This document shows, piece after piece, positions 27,680-38,175 of a stretch of DNA of 64,000 bases. Numbering within the stretch: position 1 is the first letter of the stretch; every line of letters starts with the position of its first letter. The notes beneath the pieces were generated by a model, which saw only the letters and a program-made list of their open reading frames with translations, made no database searches and had not been told where the DNA came from. The stretch is from Nodosilinea sp. E11 (GTDB lineage Bacteria; Cyanobacteriota; Cyanobacteriia; Phormidesmidales; Phormidesmidaceae), in NCBI RefSeq assembly GCF_032813545.1, contig NZ_CP136520.1, positions 614,001 to 678,000 on the forward strand. Direction: 5' to 3'. A program made the position numbers and the translations under genes.

Positions 27680-30600
27680 GGGCGGTCGAGCAGGTCGGCG
27701 ATCGCCAACACAACAGTCTCGGGTTCGATGGGTTTGGATAGGTGGCGTTGAAAACCACTGTCGAGGGCTTTTTGAGCATCTTCGTCGCGCACGTAGGCGG
27801 TGAGGGCGATCGCCTTTACCTGCCCCCCTTGCTCGACCGGTAGGGCACGAATCTGGCGCATCAACCCGTAGCCGTCTAGATGGGGCATGCCAATATCGCT
27901 GACGACAACATCGGGTTGGAAGCGAATTAGGGTGCTCAGCGCATCAGCCGCCGATGTCAGACTTGTCACCTCAGCCCCATACTCCTCTAGCAGCAGGGTA
28001 AGCAGGGCTAACGCGTCGGGGTTGTCGTCAATGGCCATCACCCGTACGCCCGTGAGGTCGATCGGCTTGGCTGAGGCACGGGGGGCCAAGTAGCTCGGCC
28101 TAGAGCTGAGCAGCGGCAGCTTCACCGTAAAGGTAGCCCCCTGGCCCTCACCGGGGCTGTCGGCGACGATAGTGCCGCCGTGGGCTTCGACCAAGTAACG
28201 TACGATCGCTAGCCCCAGGCCCAGACCGCCAAATTGGCGAGTAATGGAGGTGTCTTCTTGGCAAAAAGAGTCAAAAATATGGGGCAAAAACTCTGGGCCA
28301 ATACCCCGCCCTGTATCGGTAACCTTCAGCTCAGCCCAGTGGTCGACCTGCCGCAGTTGCAGGTCAATGCGGCCATTTTCGGGGGTAAACTTCACAGCAT
28401 TGGTCAGCAAATTCCAGACAATTTGCTGAAGACGCGCCCCATCCCCCTGGAGAGGGCCAAGATCGTGCAGGTCAGTGGTGATGTGAATCGCCTTCGCATC
28501 GGCAGCCGACTGAACAGTTTCGATCGCCGCTTCGATAATAAAAACCGGATCGACCGGGGCGGGTTCGATCTTGAGTTTGCCGCGCAAAATCTTGGCAATA
28601 TCTAACAAGTCATCAATCAGCTGAGTTTGCAACTTGGCGTTGCGCTCAATGGTGGCCAGGGCGCGGGCGGTTTTATCGGCATCCATTTTTTTGGTTTGCA
28701 GCAGCTTGGCCCAGCCTAAAATGGGGTTGAGAGGCGACCGCAGCTCATGGGATAAAATCGCCAAAAATTCGTCTTTAATGCGGTTGGCGCGCTCGGCGGC
28801 GGTACGGGCCAGGCGCTCTTGCTGGAGCAGGCGTTCGCGTTCGGCTTCGGCTCGTTTTTGCGGGGTGATATCTAAGACCGTACCGAGAAACCGCAGGGGC
28901 GTGCCATCGGCGGCAAAATAGACTTGCCCTTTGGCTTTAACCCACCGTTCTGCCCCCGCTTGAGGCACAAGAATACGATACTCGACGTTGAACTTGCCGC
29001 CACTCGAAACCGTTTGAATGGCTTGCACGATCTGGCGAATGCGATCGCGATCGTCGGGATGCAGACCCTCAAAAAATCGCTCAATGCTGATGTCAGCCTC
29101 GGGCGGCAGGCCAAAAATAGCTTTACAGCCTGCATTCCAGGTAAGCACGTTGGTGGTTAGGTTCCAGTCCCAGGTGCCCATTTGGGCCGACTCGATCGCC
29201 ATTCGCAGGCGGTCTTCGCTTTCTCGCAGATCCGTTATGGCCCTCTGGCGTTCGGCCTCAATCTGCACCCGCTCGCTGATATCTACCGCTGCGCAGGTGA
29301 TACCCACAATCCCCTGCTCACCATCGCGAATAGGGTCGATGGTCAAGTCGTAATAGCCAACTTGGCCATTGGTGACAATCTTGACCTCTTCTCGCACGGT
29401 CACTCCGGTGGCGATTACCTGACGTTTGAGCTGGGTTAGGTGGGCAGCGGTCTCGGGGGCCCCAAGGTCGACATCTCGCTTGCCAATCACATCGTCTACC
29501 GAGAGACCTAGGGTGGGGTTATAGATCCAGGTGTAGCGCAGATCTAGGTCTTGATTAAACAGCGTGATCGGCGCACTTTTAAGGGCCACATTGAGCCGTT
29601 CGGTGGCCTGCTGCAGATTGAGTTCTGCCTGTTTGCGATCGGTAATGTCGATGTCAATGCCCGTCATGTGTGACGGGGTATCTGTGGCACTGTAGAAAAC
29701 TTTGCCCAGACTCATGATCCAACAGACGGTGCCGTCGGGTCTGATCACTCGCAGCTCAACGTTGTATTCTTCGCGTTGATAGACAGCGCGGTGCAGGGCT
29801 TGTTGCACCGATTGCAAATCGTCTGGATGCACTAGGCCTATCACGGTTTCGTAGGTGTTTAAACTGTCGGGAGCCAAGCCAAACAGGGTTTTCAAATTTT
29901 CAGAAAATCGCACTTCACCGGTTTGAATATTCCAGTCAAAACTACCCATTTTGGCAGCAGCCATGGCCAGACTGAGGTGCTCCTGGTTGCGCTTCAAGAT
30001 TTTTGCATTCTGCTTGAGTTCGGTAATATCTCGCCAGGCAATAATGCCGCCAGTAACGTCGCCCGTCTGATTGTAAATAGGCCCAGCGTTACACAAAATT
30101 GTGATGGTTTTTCCCGCTGCGTTTTGCAGCAGCCATTCTTCATTGGTTACCACCTCGCCCTGCTGCACAGCCCGAGTCAAGGGCAATGCCTCAGGGGGGG
30201 CCAAGGTGCCATCGAGGCCAAAAATCTGCCAGGTTTCTGGATGGTCAGAATAGGGAATGTCTCCCAACTCGTCTAGGGTGCGGCCCGTTAGGTATTGGCC
30301 GTAGCGGCTGACTTGGCGAATGCGCACATCGGGGGCATCGGCAATGGTAATGCCCTCAGGAATATATTCCATCAAGGCCTGGAGAGTCTGTTGGCCAGCT
30401 TCTGCCTCCTGAATTTTTTGCTCTAGGGCGGCTTCGATGCGTTTGCGATCGCTGATGTTAGCCAGCGCCCCCGGAAAAGCAACAGCATTGCCCTCGCTGT
30501 CGTACTCGACCTGCCCGCGGGCAATCACCCAGTGGGTTTCGCCGCCGGCATAGCCAATGCGAAACTCAGCAGCACAGCCGTCTCCGGTGGCGATCGCCTG

Positions 30601-31980
30601 TTTAATCGCCGCCGTCACCCGCTCCCGATCGTCGGGGTGAATCAGGCCGATAAATTTCTCTAGGCGCACCCCGGCAGCGACGCGATTGGGGTTGAGGCCA
30701 AACAGCTCGGCAAAGCTGCGGTTGGCCGTCACCCGATTTTTGGGAATATTCCAGCGCCAGGTGTACACCGACCCAGCAGCCAGCGCGGACTCTAACTGAA
30801 TGTGAGCCTCTCGCAACTGGCGCTCGGCCCGGTTGCGATCGCGCAGAACTGCCTTTTGCTTGCTGATGTCAACGGTGGACCCCACCACCCGCACCACCTG
30901 CCCCTGCAGATCGCGCACCAGGCGGCCTCGCTCCCAGACATCGACCCAGTGCCCAAGCTGATGGCGCACCCGATATTCTGACTCGTATAACTGGCTATCA
31001 TCGGCAAACAGCTCGGCCATGTAGGCCTTTAATCGCGCCCGATCGTCGGGATGAATGCGGTCTTCCCACCAGCTGGAGGTGGGCGGGGCCTGCTCGGCGG
31101 CCACCCCAATCAAATTGAAAAGCTGCTCTGAACGATAAACGCGATCGGGAGCCTCTAGGCTGACCTCGCTGACGTCAAACACCATGCCATTGACCGCCTG
31201 AATCACCAGGCGCAGGCGGTCTTCTAGCTGCTTTTGGTCATGGACATCGGTGATAGTGCCAGCCCAACCGGTGATCTGGCCATCACGATTTTGGGTTGGC
31301 CCGCCTCGGGTGACAAACCAGCGGTAGGCACCATCGTGGCGGCGCAGCCGGTGCTCAATTTTAAAGCTTTGACCAGCGGCGATCGCCGTTATCCACTGAG
31401 CGACGGTAGAGTCACAGTCGTCGGGGTATAGGGGGCCAGCCTGGGGCCAGGGAAGGGCCTCATCGGCCCCTTGGCCAGTGTACTCATACCAGCAGGGGTT
31501 CCAGTAGGTGATCGTTCCAGCGGCATCGGCCAGCCAGACAATCTGGGGCAGCACATCGGCCAAGGCGTGAGAGTAGAGCGGGCTGGGACCAGCTGCCGAG
31601 AACTGCGCCGTTTGCAGCGATCGCCGCAGCACCGCCGGAGTGATTTGTGCGCTGACCAAATAATCGGCGGCTCCGGCCTTCAGGGCAGCCACCGCCCTGA
31701 GGAGATCGTCATCCCCAATCAGAATGATCGGCGGGCAGGCCGGTTGAAGCTGGTGCTGCACGCGATGCAGCAAGTCAACGCCATCGACCGAGCTAGGGTG
31801 AGTATCAATCAAAATGCCGCAGAGCGCTGGCTGTTGGGCAAGACTGGCTAGCGGCCCATCGTAGGGGTGTTCAACCAGCCGATAACGCTCTTCCCCTTCC
31901 TTTTGAAGCATAGACCCATAGACCTTACCCTGCCCCTGCTTGTCACTGATCAACAAAACTGTGCGCTCGGGGGTTGTCAT
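27676..31980 (-). CDS. Hybrid histidine kinase with N-terminal receiver and about seven PAS domains
   Basis: A 1434-residue sensor kinase without membrane helices. Order: degenerate receiver (1-120, D59 in ILIDTHPS), about seven PAS/PAC modules (130-1030), HisKA with phosphorylated H1078 in [11 protein letters not shown], HATPase with [10 protein letters not shown], and a C-terminal receiver with D1362 in [11 protein letters not shown]. The PAS segment [20 protein letters not shown] also occurs in the second kinase gene of this window, and all three kinases share the HisKA-to-receiver part, so they are paralogues. Signal unknown. No dedicated response regulator is next to it. Confidence 0.92.
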   Translation of the reverse strand: MTTPERTVLLISDKQGQGKVYGSMLQKEGEERYRLVEHPYDGPLASLAQQPALCGILIDTHPSSVDGVDLLHRVQHQLQPACPPIILIGDDDLLRAVAALKAGAADYLVSAQITPAVLRRSLQTAQFSAAGPSPLYSHALADVLPQIVWLADAAGTITYWNPCWYEYTGQGADEALPWPQAGPLYPDDCDSTVAQWITAIAAGQSFKIEHRLRRHDGAYRWFVTRGGPTQNRDGQITGWAGTITDVHDQKQLEDRLRLVIQAVNGMVFDVSEVSLEAPDRVYRSEQLFNLIGVAAEQAPPTSSWWEDRIHPDDRARLKAYMAELFADDSQLYESEYRVRHQLGHWVDVWERGRLVRDLQGQVVRVVGSTVDISKQKAVLRDRNRAERQLREAHIQLESALAAGSVYTWRWNIPKNRVTANRSFAELFGLNPNRVAAGVRLEKFIGLIHPDDRERVTAAIKQAIATGDGCAAEFRIGYAGGETHWVIARGQVEYDSEGNAVAFPGALANISDRKRIEAALEQKIQEAEAGQQTLQALMEYIPEGITIADAPDVRIRQVSRYGQYLTGRTLDELGDIPYSDHPETWQIFGLDGTLAPPEALPLTRAVQQGEVVTNEEWLLQNAAGKTITILCNAGPIYNQTGDVTGGIIAWRDITELKQNAKILKRNQEHLSLAMAAAKMGSFDWNIQTGEVRFSENLKTLFGLAPDSLNTYETVIGLVHPDDLQSVQQALHRAVYQREEYNVELRVIRPDGTVCWIMSLGKVFYSATDTPSHMTGIDIDITDRKQAELNLQQATERLNVALKSAPITLFNQDLDLRYTWIYNPTLGLSVDDVIGKRDVDLGAPETAAHLTQLKRQVIATGVTVREEVKIVTNGQVGYYDLTIDPIRDGEQGIVGITCAAVDISERVQIEAERQRAITDLRESEDRLRMAIESAQMGTWDWNLTTNVLTWNAGCKAIFGLPPEADISIERFFEGLHPDDRDRIRQIVQAIQTVSSGGKFNVEYRILVPQAGAERWVKAKGQVYFAADGTPLRFLGTVLDITPQKRAEAERERLLQQERLARTAAERANRIKDEFLAILSHELRSPLNPILGWAKLLQTKKMDADKTARALATIERNAKLQTQLIDDLLDIAKILRGKLKIEPAPVDPVFIIEAAIETVQSAADAKAIHITTDLHDLGPLQGDGARLQQIVWNLLTNAVKFTPENGRIDLQLRQVDHWAELKVTDTGRGIGPEFLPHIFDSFCQEDTSITRQFGGLGLGLAIVRYLVEAHGGTIVADSPGEGQGATFTVKLPLLSSRPSYLAPRASAKPIDLTGVRVMAIDDNPDALALLTLLLEEYGAEVTSLTSAADALSTLIRFQPDVVVSDIGMPHLDGYGLMRQIRALPVEQGGQVKAIALTAYVRDEDAQKALDSGFQRHLSKPIEPETVVLAIADLLDRP

Positions 31981-32415
31981 GGGACGGGGTTTAAATATTA
32001 CTTAGGCCTGAAGATGAGGGCTGAGACTAACCGATTGACCTACTGCAAATGTTAACGCTCGTTCTGAGAAGACAAACGGCAGAGAAAAACCTGCTTTGAC
32101 CCAATAATAGGACCAAACAAGAGTTAGGTCCGCCGCTACAAATCACTATAGAGCTTATCGGTTGGTCTAGCCTTAAGAAATATATCTAAAGGTATAACCT
32201 GTTGCCAGGTGGCTGATAGCACATTAGCTCGATCTATAGATCTATAAAAATCTAAAACAGTAGGTTGCCGCGACTCATACCACATTATGAGCCACGGTTT
32301 AGCTAAAGAGGCTACTCTCTAAAATCTACCCCCCGAACTCTACCTGGGGAGTGGTACAGACAAGCCAGTTGACGAAGTAAAAATAAAGAGCAAAAGCTTG
32401 ATTAGGACTACATTT
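31981..32415. other. AT-rich intergenic region, nothing recognised
   Basis: About 435 bases between the divergent kinase gene and the LEA-like gene, lower in GC than its surroundings. It likely holds both promoters. I see no ORF, repeat or hairpin that I can support; ATCTATAGATCTATA is only a weak local palindrome. Confidence 0.4.
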
Positions 32416-32862
32416 ATGAAATTGAATCGTGTTATGCCCCGGCTAGCCGGTCTAGGTCGCTGGGTAGCGACGACGGTATTTTGCCTGGCTGCGATCGCCT
32501 TCACCTGGCAAATGCCGATTTTCTCTAACCTCTCGGCTCTGGCTGCTCCTGGGTCTAGCCTAATTGCCTCTGCCGATGCCGGCGATCAGATCAAAGGGGC
32601 TGCTGAAGACATTAAAGATGGTTCTAAAAGCCTAATTCGTAACACCGAAGACAATGTTAAAGGTGCAGCCAGAAAAAATGCCGCTAAGGTCGACGAAGCT
32701 GACGACCAGGGCAGCTTTGTAGAGCGCAAAGCCAAGAGCGATCGCAATCGCATTGAGCAGCGGGCTGAAGCTGATGCTGACCGCACCGAGCGCGCTGCCG
32801 AAAAGTCTATGAACGCCGTTGAGCGGGCCGTAGACAACATCAAAGACGCGTTCAGCGACTAA
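32416..32862 (+). CDS. LEA-like secreted helical protein
   Basis: A 148-residue protein with a signal peptide (VATTVFCLAAIAFTWQMPIF, then cleavage near ALAAPG). The mature part is charged and amphipathic: GDQIKGAAEDIKDGSKSLIR, AARKNAAKVDEADDQG, AEKSMNAVERAVDNIKDAFS. Such 11-residue-like Lys/Glu/Ala patterns are typical of late-embryogenesis-abundant proteins and CsbD-type stress proteins. AGGA eight bases before the ATG supports this start over an upstream TTG. A similar protein, with a lipobox, is at 59.8-60.2 kb. Function is inferred only. Confidence 0.75.
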   Translation: MKLNRVMPRLAGLGRWVATTVFCLAAIAFTWQMPIFSNLSALAAPGSSLIASADAGDQIKGAAEDIKDGSKSLIRNTEDNVKGAARKNAAKVDEADDQGSFVERKAKSDRNRIEQRAEADADRTERAAEKSMNAVERAVDNIKDAFSD

Positions 32863-32899
32863 GCAAGCGTTTAATTAGCCCTATTTTGTTGGGGCATCA

Positions 32900-32950
32900 G
32901 CTACTGCTTATACCCAGGTTCTCAATCAACTTGTCTGTATAAGCAGTAGC
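32900..32950. terminator. 14-bp inverted repeat, terminator-like
   Basis: GCTACTGCTTATAC and its exact complement, separated by 23 bases, 38 bases after the LEA-like stop codon. The long loop makes it a weaker terminator; it could also be a mobile-repeat remnant. Confidence 0.5.
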
Positions 32951-33065
32951 CTCAACGAGAAACGTAAAAGGGTTGAAATCGCACCTACCGGCTGAATAAA
33001 ATTCCCTTTAAAGTTAACGATTAACATGAAGTCAAATTAACAAACCGGCAGACCATGGCTGGCCT

Positions 33066-33207
33066 GTCATTGCCGCAAAGGCAGGAATTCACCCTGGAGA
33101 ACTTATTCACAATGGATTGCTCCTTCTACCCCCTTTCATTCTCGCATTTATGGGAATGACCCATTAGAACTTTTGAAACGCACCTGAAGCGGACCTGATA
33201 CAACGCA
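33066..33207. repeat. GTCATT...GGGAATGAC inverted-repeat element, copy A
   Basis: Ends are GTCATTGCCGC and GGGAATGAC. It continues with AAACGCACCTGAAGCGGACC then TGATACAACG, closely matching the tail of copy B. It is one of at least four members in the window. The stretch carries no ORF. Confidence 0.6.
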
Positions 33208-33253
33208 GCCGTTAGCAGCCCAAAAAACTAAAAACTATTGTTTCATCATCTCT

Positions 33254-34168
33254 ATGCTCAGCCCCAAACAGGTTTGGCGTTTGTTAAAAGAGGCCTTCAA
33301 AGCCTGGAATCAAGATCAGGCATCGCGGTTGGCCGCCGCCTTGGCTTACTACACCTTATTTTCTCTAGCGCCGCTGCTGCTGCTGACGATCGCGATCGCC
33401 AGCCTATTTTTCGATAACACGGCGGTGCGCGAACAGTTGCTAGGGCAGGTGCAATCGCTAGTGGGTACAGCCAGTGCCGATTTTGTCAGCACGGTGCTCG
33501 ACAATGCCAATCAGCCCGGTAGCAACTCGGGCTGGGTTGCCTCGGGGGTGAGTTTAGTGCTGGTGCTGGTGGGGGCCACTGGGGTGCTGGCCCAGCTGCA
33601 ACAGTCCCTCAATATCATCTGGAATATTTCCGTACGCCCTGACGTCGGTGTGTTCAACATCCTGCGCCAGCGGCTCCTGTCGTTGGGGATGATCATTGTG
33701 ATTGGTTTTTTGCTGCTGGTCTCCCTGGTGATGAGCGCGCTGATCTCTGGATTTTCGGGCTATCTCTACACCTTGCTGCCTGGCCTCGATGCCCTGGTGC
33801 AACTGCTCAATTTTGCGGTGGCCTTTGGCCTCACCACCCTACTGTTTGCCTTAATCTTTAAGTACTTGCCCGATGCGGTGATTAGCTGGGGCGATGTCTG
33901 GTTTGGGGCGGCGGCGACAGCGCTACTGTTTTCAATTGGCAAATATTTGATTGGTCTGTACCTAGGCAACAGCGGCTTTGCTTCTTCCTACGGGGCGGCA
34001 GGGTCGGTGATTGTTTTGCTGGTTTGGGTGTTTTATTCGGCCCAAATTTTGTTTTACGGGGCCGAACTCACCCAAATCTATAGCGGCCGCTTTGGCTCCC
34101 AAATTAGGCCCAATCAATACGCGACCCAGCACGATTCTCTACCTCAAACCCCGTCAGATTCAGCGTAG
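33254..34168 (+). CDS. YihY/BrkB-family membrane protein
   Basis: A 304-residue membrane protein with six predicted helices. It shows WNQDQASRLAAALAYYTLFS at the N-terminus, the conserved GASGVLAQLQQSLNIIWN-type segment (here GATGVLAQL), and SYGAAGSVIVLLVWVFYSAQ near the C-terminus, all typical of YihY/UPF0761. The family's function is unsettled; transporter or envelope roles are proposed. The start ATG before LSPKQVWRL fits. The DoxX gene begins five bases after its stop, so they are probably one operon. Confidence 0.9.
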   Translation: MLSPKQVWRLLKEAFKAWNQDQASRLAAALAYYTLFSLAPLLLLTIAIASLFFDNTAVREQLLGQVQSLVGTASADFVSTVLDNANQPGSNSGWVASGVSLVLVLVGATGVLAQLQQSLNIIWNISVRPDVGVFNILRQRLLSLGMIIVIGFLLLVSLVMSALISGFSGYLYTLLPGLDALVQLLNFAVAFGLTTLLFALIFKYLPDAVISWGDVWFGAAATALLFSIGKYLIGLYLGNSGFASSYGAAGSVIVLLVWVFYSAQILFYGAELTQIYSGRFGSQIRPNQYATQHDSLPQTPSDSA

Positions 34169-34173
34169 CGACT

Positions 34174-34575
34174 ATGACTATTTGGTTCAACAATCACAAA
34201 GATACCCTGAGGGGCATTCTGGCCGTCTGCATGGTGGTGGCTGGGGTACTGCATTTTGTGCAGCCCGATCCCTTTATTCGCATTGTGCCAGGGTTTTTAC
34301 CCGCTCCAGCGACCCTGGTTTATCTCAGTGGTGTAATCGAGATTTTGCTGGGTCTGGGGTTGCTCTGGCCCCCGGTCCGTCAGCTCTCGGCTTGGGGATT
34401 AGTGGTGCTATTTATTGCGGTTTATCCTGCCAACCTCAATATGGCGATTAACCATATCCCCATTGCGGGGGTTCCCGATACCTGGTGGTTTCACGCCATT
34501 CGGTTGCCGTTTCAGTTTGTGCTGATTGCCTGGGCCTACTGGTTTACCCGCCCCGAAGTACCCCAGCTGTCCTAA
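34174..34575 (+). CDS. DoxX-family membrane protein
   Basis: A 133-residue protein with four hydrophobic segments (GILAVCMVVAGVLHFVQPDP, VIEILLGLGLLWPPVRQLSA and two more) and the PxxFIRIVPGFLP pattern of the DoxX/DUF4267-like group. Members are four-helix membrane proteins linked in some bacteria to thiol and oxidative stress. Spacing of five bases from the YihY stop and 18 from the MgtC start suggests a three-gene operon. Confidence 0.8.
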   Translation: MTIWFNNHKDTLRGILAVCMVVAGVLHFVQPDPFIRIVPGFLPAPATLVYLSGVIEILLGLGLLWPPVRQLSAWGLVVLFIAVYPANLNMAINHIPIAGVPDTWWFHAIRLPFQFVLIAWAYWFTRPEVPQLS

Positions 34576-34593
34576 GCCGATGTTCTCAGCCCC

Positions 34594-35022
34594 ATGACGT
34601 CTCTCTCTCCTGTTTCCTGGTTAGCGGTGGCAGGCCATCTGGCCGTAGCCCTGGTTTTAGGCGCTGTGATCGGCCTCGATCGCGAGTACAGCCACAAAGC
34701 TGCTGGCCTGAGAACCAATATGCTGGTATCCCTGGGGTCGGCTTTATTTATTGCGGCCACCATTCAAAGCGGTATGGCCGAGGTGGAAGGCACGGCCCTG
34801 CCGCGCACGCTGCAAGGCATCATCACCGGGGTGGGGTTTGTCGGGGCCGGCTCCATTTTGCGAGAAGACCGGGTGCGGGGGCTGACCTCGGCTACCGCCG
34901 TGTGGGTATCGGCGGGGGCGGGTGTGGCCGCTGGGCTAGGTCTGTGGCAATTAGGCCTTTTAGGCACGGGGTTTGCGTTGATTGTTCTGCGGGTGGTGAA
35001 ATGGGCCGAAGACCAAATTTAA
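34594..35022 (+). CDS. MgtC/SapB-family membrane protein
   Basis: A 142-residue short MgtC-type protein. The N-terminal region has GAVIGLDREYSHKAAGLRTN, the family hallmark, followed by GIITGVGFVGAGSILRED and three more helices. Full MgtC proteins carry an extra C-terminal soluble domain that is absent here. Roles in Mg2+ limitation and control of F-type ATP synthase are known for MgtC in pathogens; the role in cyanobacteria is unknown. Third gene of a likely operon. Confidence 0.87.
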   Translation: MTSLSPVSWLAVAGHLAVALVLGAVIGLDREYSHKAAGLRTNMLVSLGSALFIAATIQSGMAEVEGTALPRTLQGIITGVGFVGAGSILREDRVRGLTSATAVWVSAGAGVAAGLGLWQLGLLGTGFALIVLRVVKWAEDQI

Positions 35023-35280
35023 CCTCCCCATGGCCCTTTCTAGCGCCACGCTGTCAACGAGTAGGGTCTATGCAACGGTTGGGGATCCCTAGCCTTGGCC
35101 ATAGTGCCTCAAGCTTATAGATACGCCCAAAAATCTACCGGTCGAACGATAGGGCTGCGCCCAGGGCATTGCTAAGGTGGTCTAGATGTGGGTGCCAACG
35201 GCCTGTCAACAATCGTTATTGTCGCTGACCAGTCGCTGGATTTTGCCGCTAGACCTTAACGTTTGACCTTAACTCTTGCA

Positions 35281-35724
35281 ATGAACCAGAAAAACATGAG
35301 TCAGAAATCCACGGATGCTGCCGAGATGGCTCAGGCTCACGCCATCGATGAAGCACCTCCCCCGCCCAATGAGCAGGTGATCCATCTTCCCCCGGCTCGG
35401 GCAGCAGCCGAGGCGGCGCGCACGGGTCTAGAGGATGACAGCGCCATGGTTGGGGCTACCGTACCCAACCACGAATCTATGGCTGCGGGCGGCCCCACCA
35501 CAGCTGGTGACCCCGACGCCATGATCGAGCAAGCTAAAGTGGTGGGTGAAGAGGCGATCGGCGGCACTACGCCGACCCCGGACCAAAATAACGTCGATGA
35601 CATTGCTGCGGCTGTGGGAATTGACGTTAAGCCTGAGCATCCCCTAGCCATTAAAGACGAGATGGATCGCCGCGATCGCCAGCGGTTTGAACTCGATCCT
35701 GATTCTAAAGACGCGGCGTTGTAA
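35281..35724 (+). CDS. DUF6335 family protein
   Basis: A 147-residue, acidic, probably partly disordered protein. It carries EEAIGGTTPTPDQNNVDDIA, AAVGIDVKPEHPL and DRRDRQRFELDPDS, which from memory is the DUF6335 pattern in cyanobacteria. Function unknown. Two Met codons lie close together (MNQKNMSQK); the first is chosen. The CHAD gene starts 12 bases after its stop, so they are probably co-transcribed. Confidence 0.8.
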   Translation: MNQKNMSQKSTDAAEMAQAHAIDEAPPPPNEQVIHLPPARAAAEAARTGLEDDSAMVGATVPNHESMAAGGPTTAGDPDAMIEQAKVVGEEAIGGTTPTPDQNNVDDIAAAVGIDVKPEHPLAIKDEMDRRDRQRFELDPDSKDAAL

Positions 35725-35736
35725 TCCTCTACTGCC

Positions 35737-36636
35737 ATGGCCTATCGATTTGTTGCCGACAGCACTGTAGAAGCTAATGTTCAGCGCGTTTTTAGCGAAC
35801 AGCTGGGCAAAGCGGTTGAGCAACTCAGCGAAAATTTTCAGAAGCAGCCTGAGCAAGCCGTTCATAACGCCCGAAAATGTCTAAAAAAGTCGCGATCGCT
35901 GCTGCGCTTAGTGCGCAAGTCGATAGATAAATCGATTTATCAGCAGGAGAGCCAACGCCTGCGAGATGTGGGGCGATCGCTGGCTCCGGCCCGCGACAGC
36001 GCTGTCTACCCAGCCACCCTCAGCACCCTCCTCGACACCTACGGGCTCACCCTCGACGTCAACAGCTTTTCTACTTTAAAAACGGGCTTAGTTGATCTCT
36101 ACAACGTTCAGCTAGACAACCTCAGCGATCGCGAGCAATTCATTGCGGCGGTAATGACCGACCTAGAGGCAAGTCAAACTAACCTCAGCCAGGTAGCGCT
36201 CAAGCAAACTGGGTGGAAAGCGGTTGCCAAAAACCTGCGCCATATCTATTCTCAAGGACAGCAAAACTTCGATCAGGCCTATAACGACGGCGACGATGAC
36301 GACTTCCACAACTGGCGCAAACGAGTCAAAGATTTGTGGTATTGCACCTGTTTGTTGCAGTCGCTGTGGCCCCCGATTATGAAAGCCTTTGAGTCAGAAC
36401 TCCACGAACTGGCCGATCTTCTGGGAGACGACCACGACATTGCTGCCCTAAGGCAGTTTTTAACTCACCATGCCAAAGAGGTCGGGGTTAAAGACGTACA
36501 TATGCAGGTGTTGGTGCCGTTGATGGGGCATCGTCAAACCAAGCTGCACCGACGGGCCAAAACGTTGGGTCAAAAGCTCTATGGCGAAACGCCAAAAGCC
36601 TTCAGCGATCGCATGGCCAGTTACTGGCACGCTTAA
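35737..36636 (+). CDS. CHAD-domain protein
   Basis: A 299-residue all-helical protein. The N-terminal VHNARKCLKKSRSLLRLVRK and the central DDFHNWRKRVKDLWYCTCLL are the two CHAD half-motifs with basic residues. ELADLLGDDHDIAALRQFL is also typical. CHAD domains bind inorganic polyphosphate and localise to polyphosphate granules in characterised cases. It sits between DUF6335 and a PAP2 phosphatase. Confidence 0.9.
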   Translation: MAYRFVADSTVEANVQRVFSEQLGKAVEQLSENFQKQPEQAVHNARKCLKKSRSLLRLVRKSIDKSIYQQESQRLRDVGRSLAPARDSAVYPATLSTLLDTYGLTLDVNSFSTLKTGLVDLYNVQLDNLSDREQFIAAVMTDLEASQTNLSQVALKQTGWKAVAKNLRHIYSQGQQNFDQAYNDGDDDDFHNWRKRVKDLWYCTCLLQSLWPPIMKAFESELHELADLLGDDHDIAALRQFLTHHAKEVGVKDVHMQVLVPLMGHRQTKLHRRAKTLGQKLYGETPKAFSDRMASYWHA

Positions 36637-36696
36637 TGCTCGCTAAATGTGGTAAATCAGTTCAGGAGATGGCCGTAATGACGGGATAAGAGAACA

Positions 36697-37395
36697 TTGC
36701 AACACACCTTGAAACAGTTGGCCCATTTGTGGATGCAGGGGGTGCACCCTCGGTTGATGTCTTTTGTGACCACCGTTGGCGTGCTGTGGTTAGGGTTTTG
36801 CCTGCTGTTGTTGCTGGGCTTGGCTGAACTCGCCGACGAGGTCTTAGAACAAGAGTCTTTTTTGCTCGATGAAGCCACGCTGTTGTGGATCAATCAATTC
36901 ACTCACCCCTGGCTCGATCGAGTGATGCTGGCGGCTACCCGCCTGGGTGACCCCAGCACGGTGGTTCCCTTAGCCTGCATTGGGTTTAGCCTGCTCCTGT
37001 GGCGGCGAGAGTGGCGAGTGGCTACTCTGTTTGCGATTGCCTGTACAGGGGGAGCCGTTCTGAGCATTGGGCTGAAGTTGTTTTTTAGCAAGCCCCGGCC
37101 CCAGCTCTGGCCCCAGCTGATTACCGAACACACCTACAGCTTCCCCAGTGGCCACGCCCTCGGGTCGATGGTTTTGTATGGCTTTTCGTCCTACCTGCTG
37201 GTCCAATATTTTCCCCAGTGGCGGGGGCTGATCTATGGGCTAGCCACCCTGCTGATCGGGGCGATTGGCCTGAGCCGCATTTACCTGGGGGTACACTGGC
37301 CGACCGACGTACTGGCGGGCTACGCCATTGGTTTTCTATGGATTAGCGGCTGCATTGCGCTATTGAAACTCAAACAGGTTCAGCGGGCCAGTTAA
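36697..37395 (+). CDS. PAP2-family phosphatase
   Basis: A 232-residue integral membrane phosphatase with the three family motifs: KLFFSKPRP, PSGHALGS and SRIYLGVHWPTDVLAG, around a lipid-phosphatase-type core. It would act on lipid phosphates or undecaprenyl pyrophosphate on the outer face. The start is TTG (AAGAGA about six bases upstream); an ATG 36 bases downstream is an alternative. Its position after CHAD may be incidental. Confidence 0.9.
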   Translation: MQHTLKQLAHLWMQGVHPRLMSFVTTVGVLWLGFCLLLLLGLAELADEVLEQESFLLDEATLLWINQFTHPWLDRVMLAATRLGDPSTVVPLACIGFSLLLWRREWRVATLFAIACTGGAVLSIGLKLFFSKPRPQLWPQLITEHTYSFPSGHALGSMVLYGFSSYLLVQYFPQWRGLIYGLATLLIGAIGLSRIYLGVHWPTDVLAGYAIGFLWISGCIALLKLKQVQRAS

Positions 37396-37429
37396 GCCGT
37401 TCAGTCTGGAAGCCGGTAAAGTCAACTGT

Positions 37430-37533
37430 TATAGCCATAGTCACTTGGGTTAGGACATCTAGATACCTTAGAAACGTTCGAACGTTCAAGCGTTTCTAAG
37501 GAAAATGTCCTAACCAGACTGGCTACAGCTATA
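37430..37533. mobile_element. MITE-like element, TATAGC-ended, 104 bp, copy 1
   Basis: Terminal inverted repeats of 29 bases match at 23 positions: TATAGCCATAGTCACTTGGG then TTAGGACAT, against TATAGCTGTAGCCAGTCTGG then TTAGGACAT. An inner perfect 11-bp inverted repeat CCTTAGAAACG/CGTTTCTAAGG completes the fold. It has no ORF, so it is non-autonomous. Another copy lies at 42030. TA-type ends suggest mobilisation by an IS630/Tc1-type transposase, which is not in the window. Confidence 0.75.
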
Positions 37534-37560
37534 GGTCTCACCCCCCTTCATCTCTTTCCC

Positions 37561-38175
37561 ATGTTCAACTGGATTGTCACCTGGATTGAATCTCTCGGCT
37601 ATGCCGGCATCTTTGGCTTGATGGTGCTAGAGCATCTTTTTCCGCCCATTCCGTCAGAATTAGTGATGCCTCTAGCGGGTTTTGTTAGCAGCAACAGTAC
37701 CCAGATGAACCTAGCCGGGGTGATTTTAGCCGGAACCTTAGGGTCGCTGGTGGGGGCATCGGCCTGGTATGGGGTTGGTTTATTAATTAGCCACGACCAG
37801 CTCATGGGCTGGGTAAAACGCTATGGCCGGTGGTTGACGATCAAGCCCCAAGATCTTGAAAAAGCGATTGACTTCTTTAAAAATAGTGGCGGCAGCTGGG
37901 TGGTAGGCGTAGGCCGGGTCGTACCAGGAATACGCACCTATGTCTCAGTACCGGCAGGGCTGAGCCACATGCCGCTGTTGCCCTACCTGGGCTATTCGGC
38001 GCTGGGTACGGCGCTGTGGACCGGGGCGCTGGCCGCAGCGGGCTATGGGTTAGGGGATCGGTTTGAGCAAGTGCAGCACTTTATTGGTCCTGTGAGCAAA
38101 GTGGTGCTGATTAGCGGGGCGATCGCCCTAGGAATATGGCTGATTAAGCGCTATCGCCGTCAGCCTAAAGTTTGA
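37561..38175 (+). CDS. DedA-family membrane protein
   Basis: A 204-residue membrane protein with the DedA signature: EHLFPPIPSELVMPLAGF near residue 30, GASAWYGVG, and VGVGRVVPGIRTYVSVPAGL (here GRVVPGIRT). DedA proteins are flippases for undecaprenyl phosphate or phospholipids. Five or six helices are visible. The MITE-like element just upstream may carry part of its promoter. Confidence 0.92.
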   Translation: MFNWIVTWIESLGYAGIFGLMVLEHLFPPIPSELVMPLAGFVSSNSTQMNLAGVILAGTLGSLVGASAWYGVGLLISHDQLMGWVKRYGRWLTIKPQDLEKAIDFFKNSGGSWVVGVGRVVPGIRTYVSVPAGLSHMPLLPYLGYSALGTALWTGALAAAGYGLGDRFEQVQHFIGPVSKVVLISGAIALGIWLIKRYRRQPKV

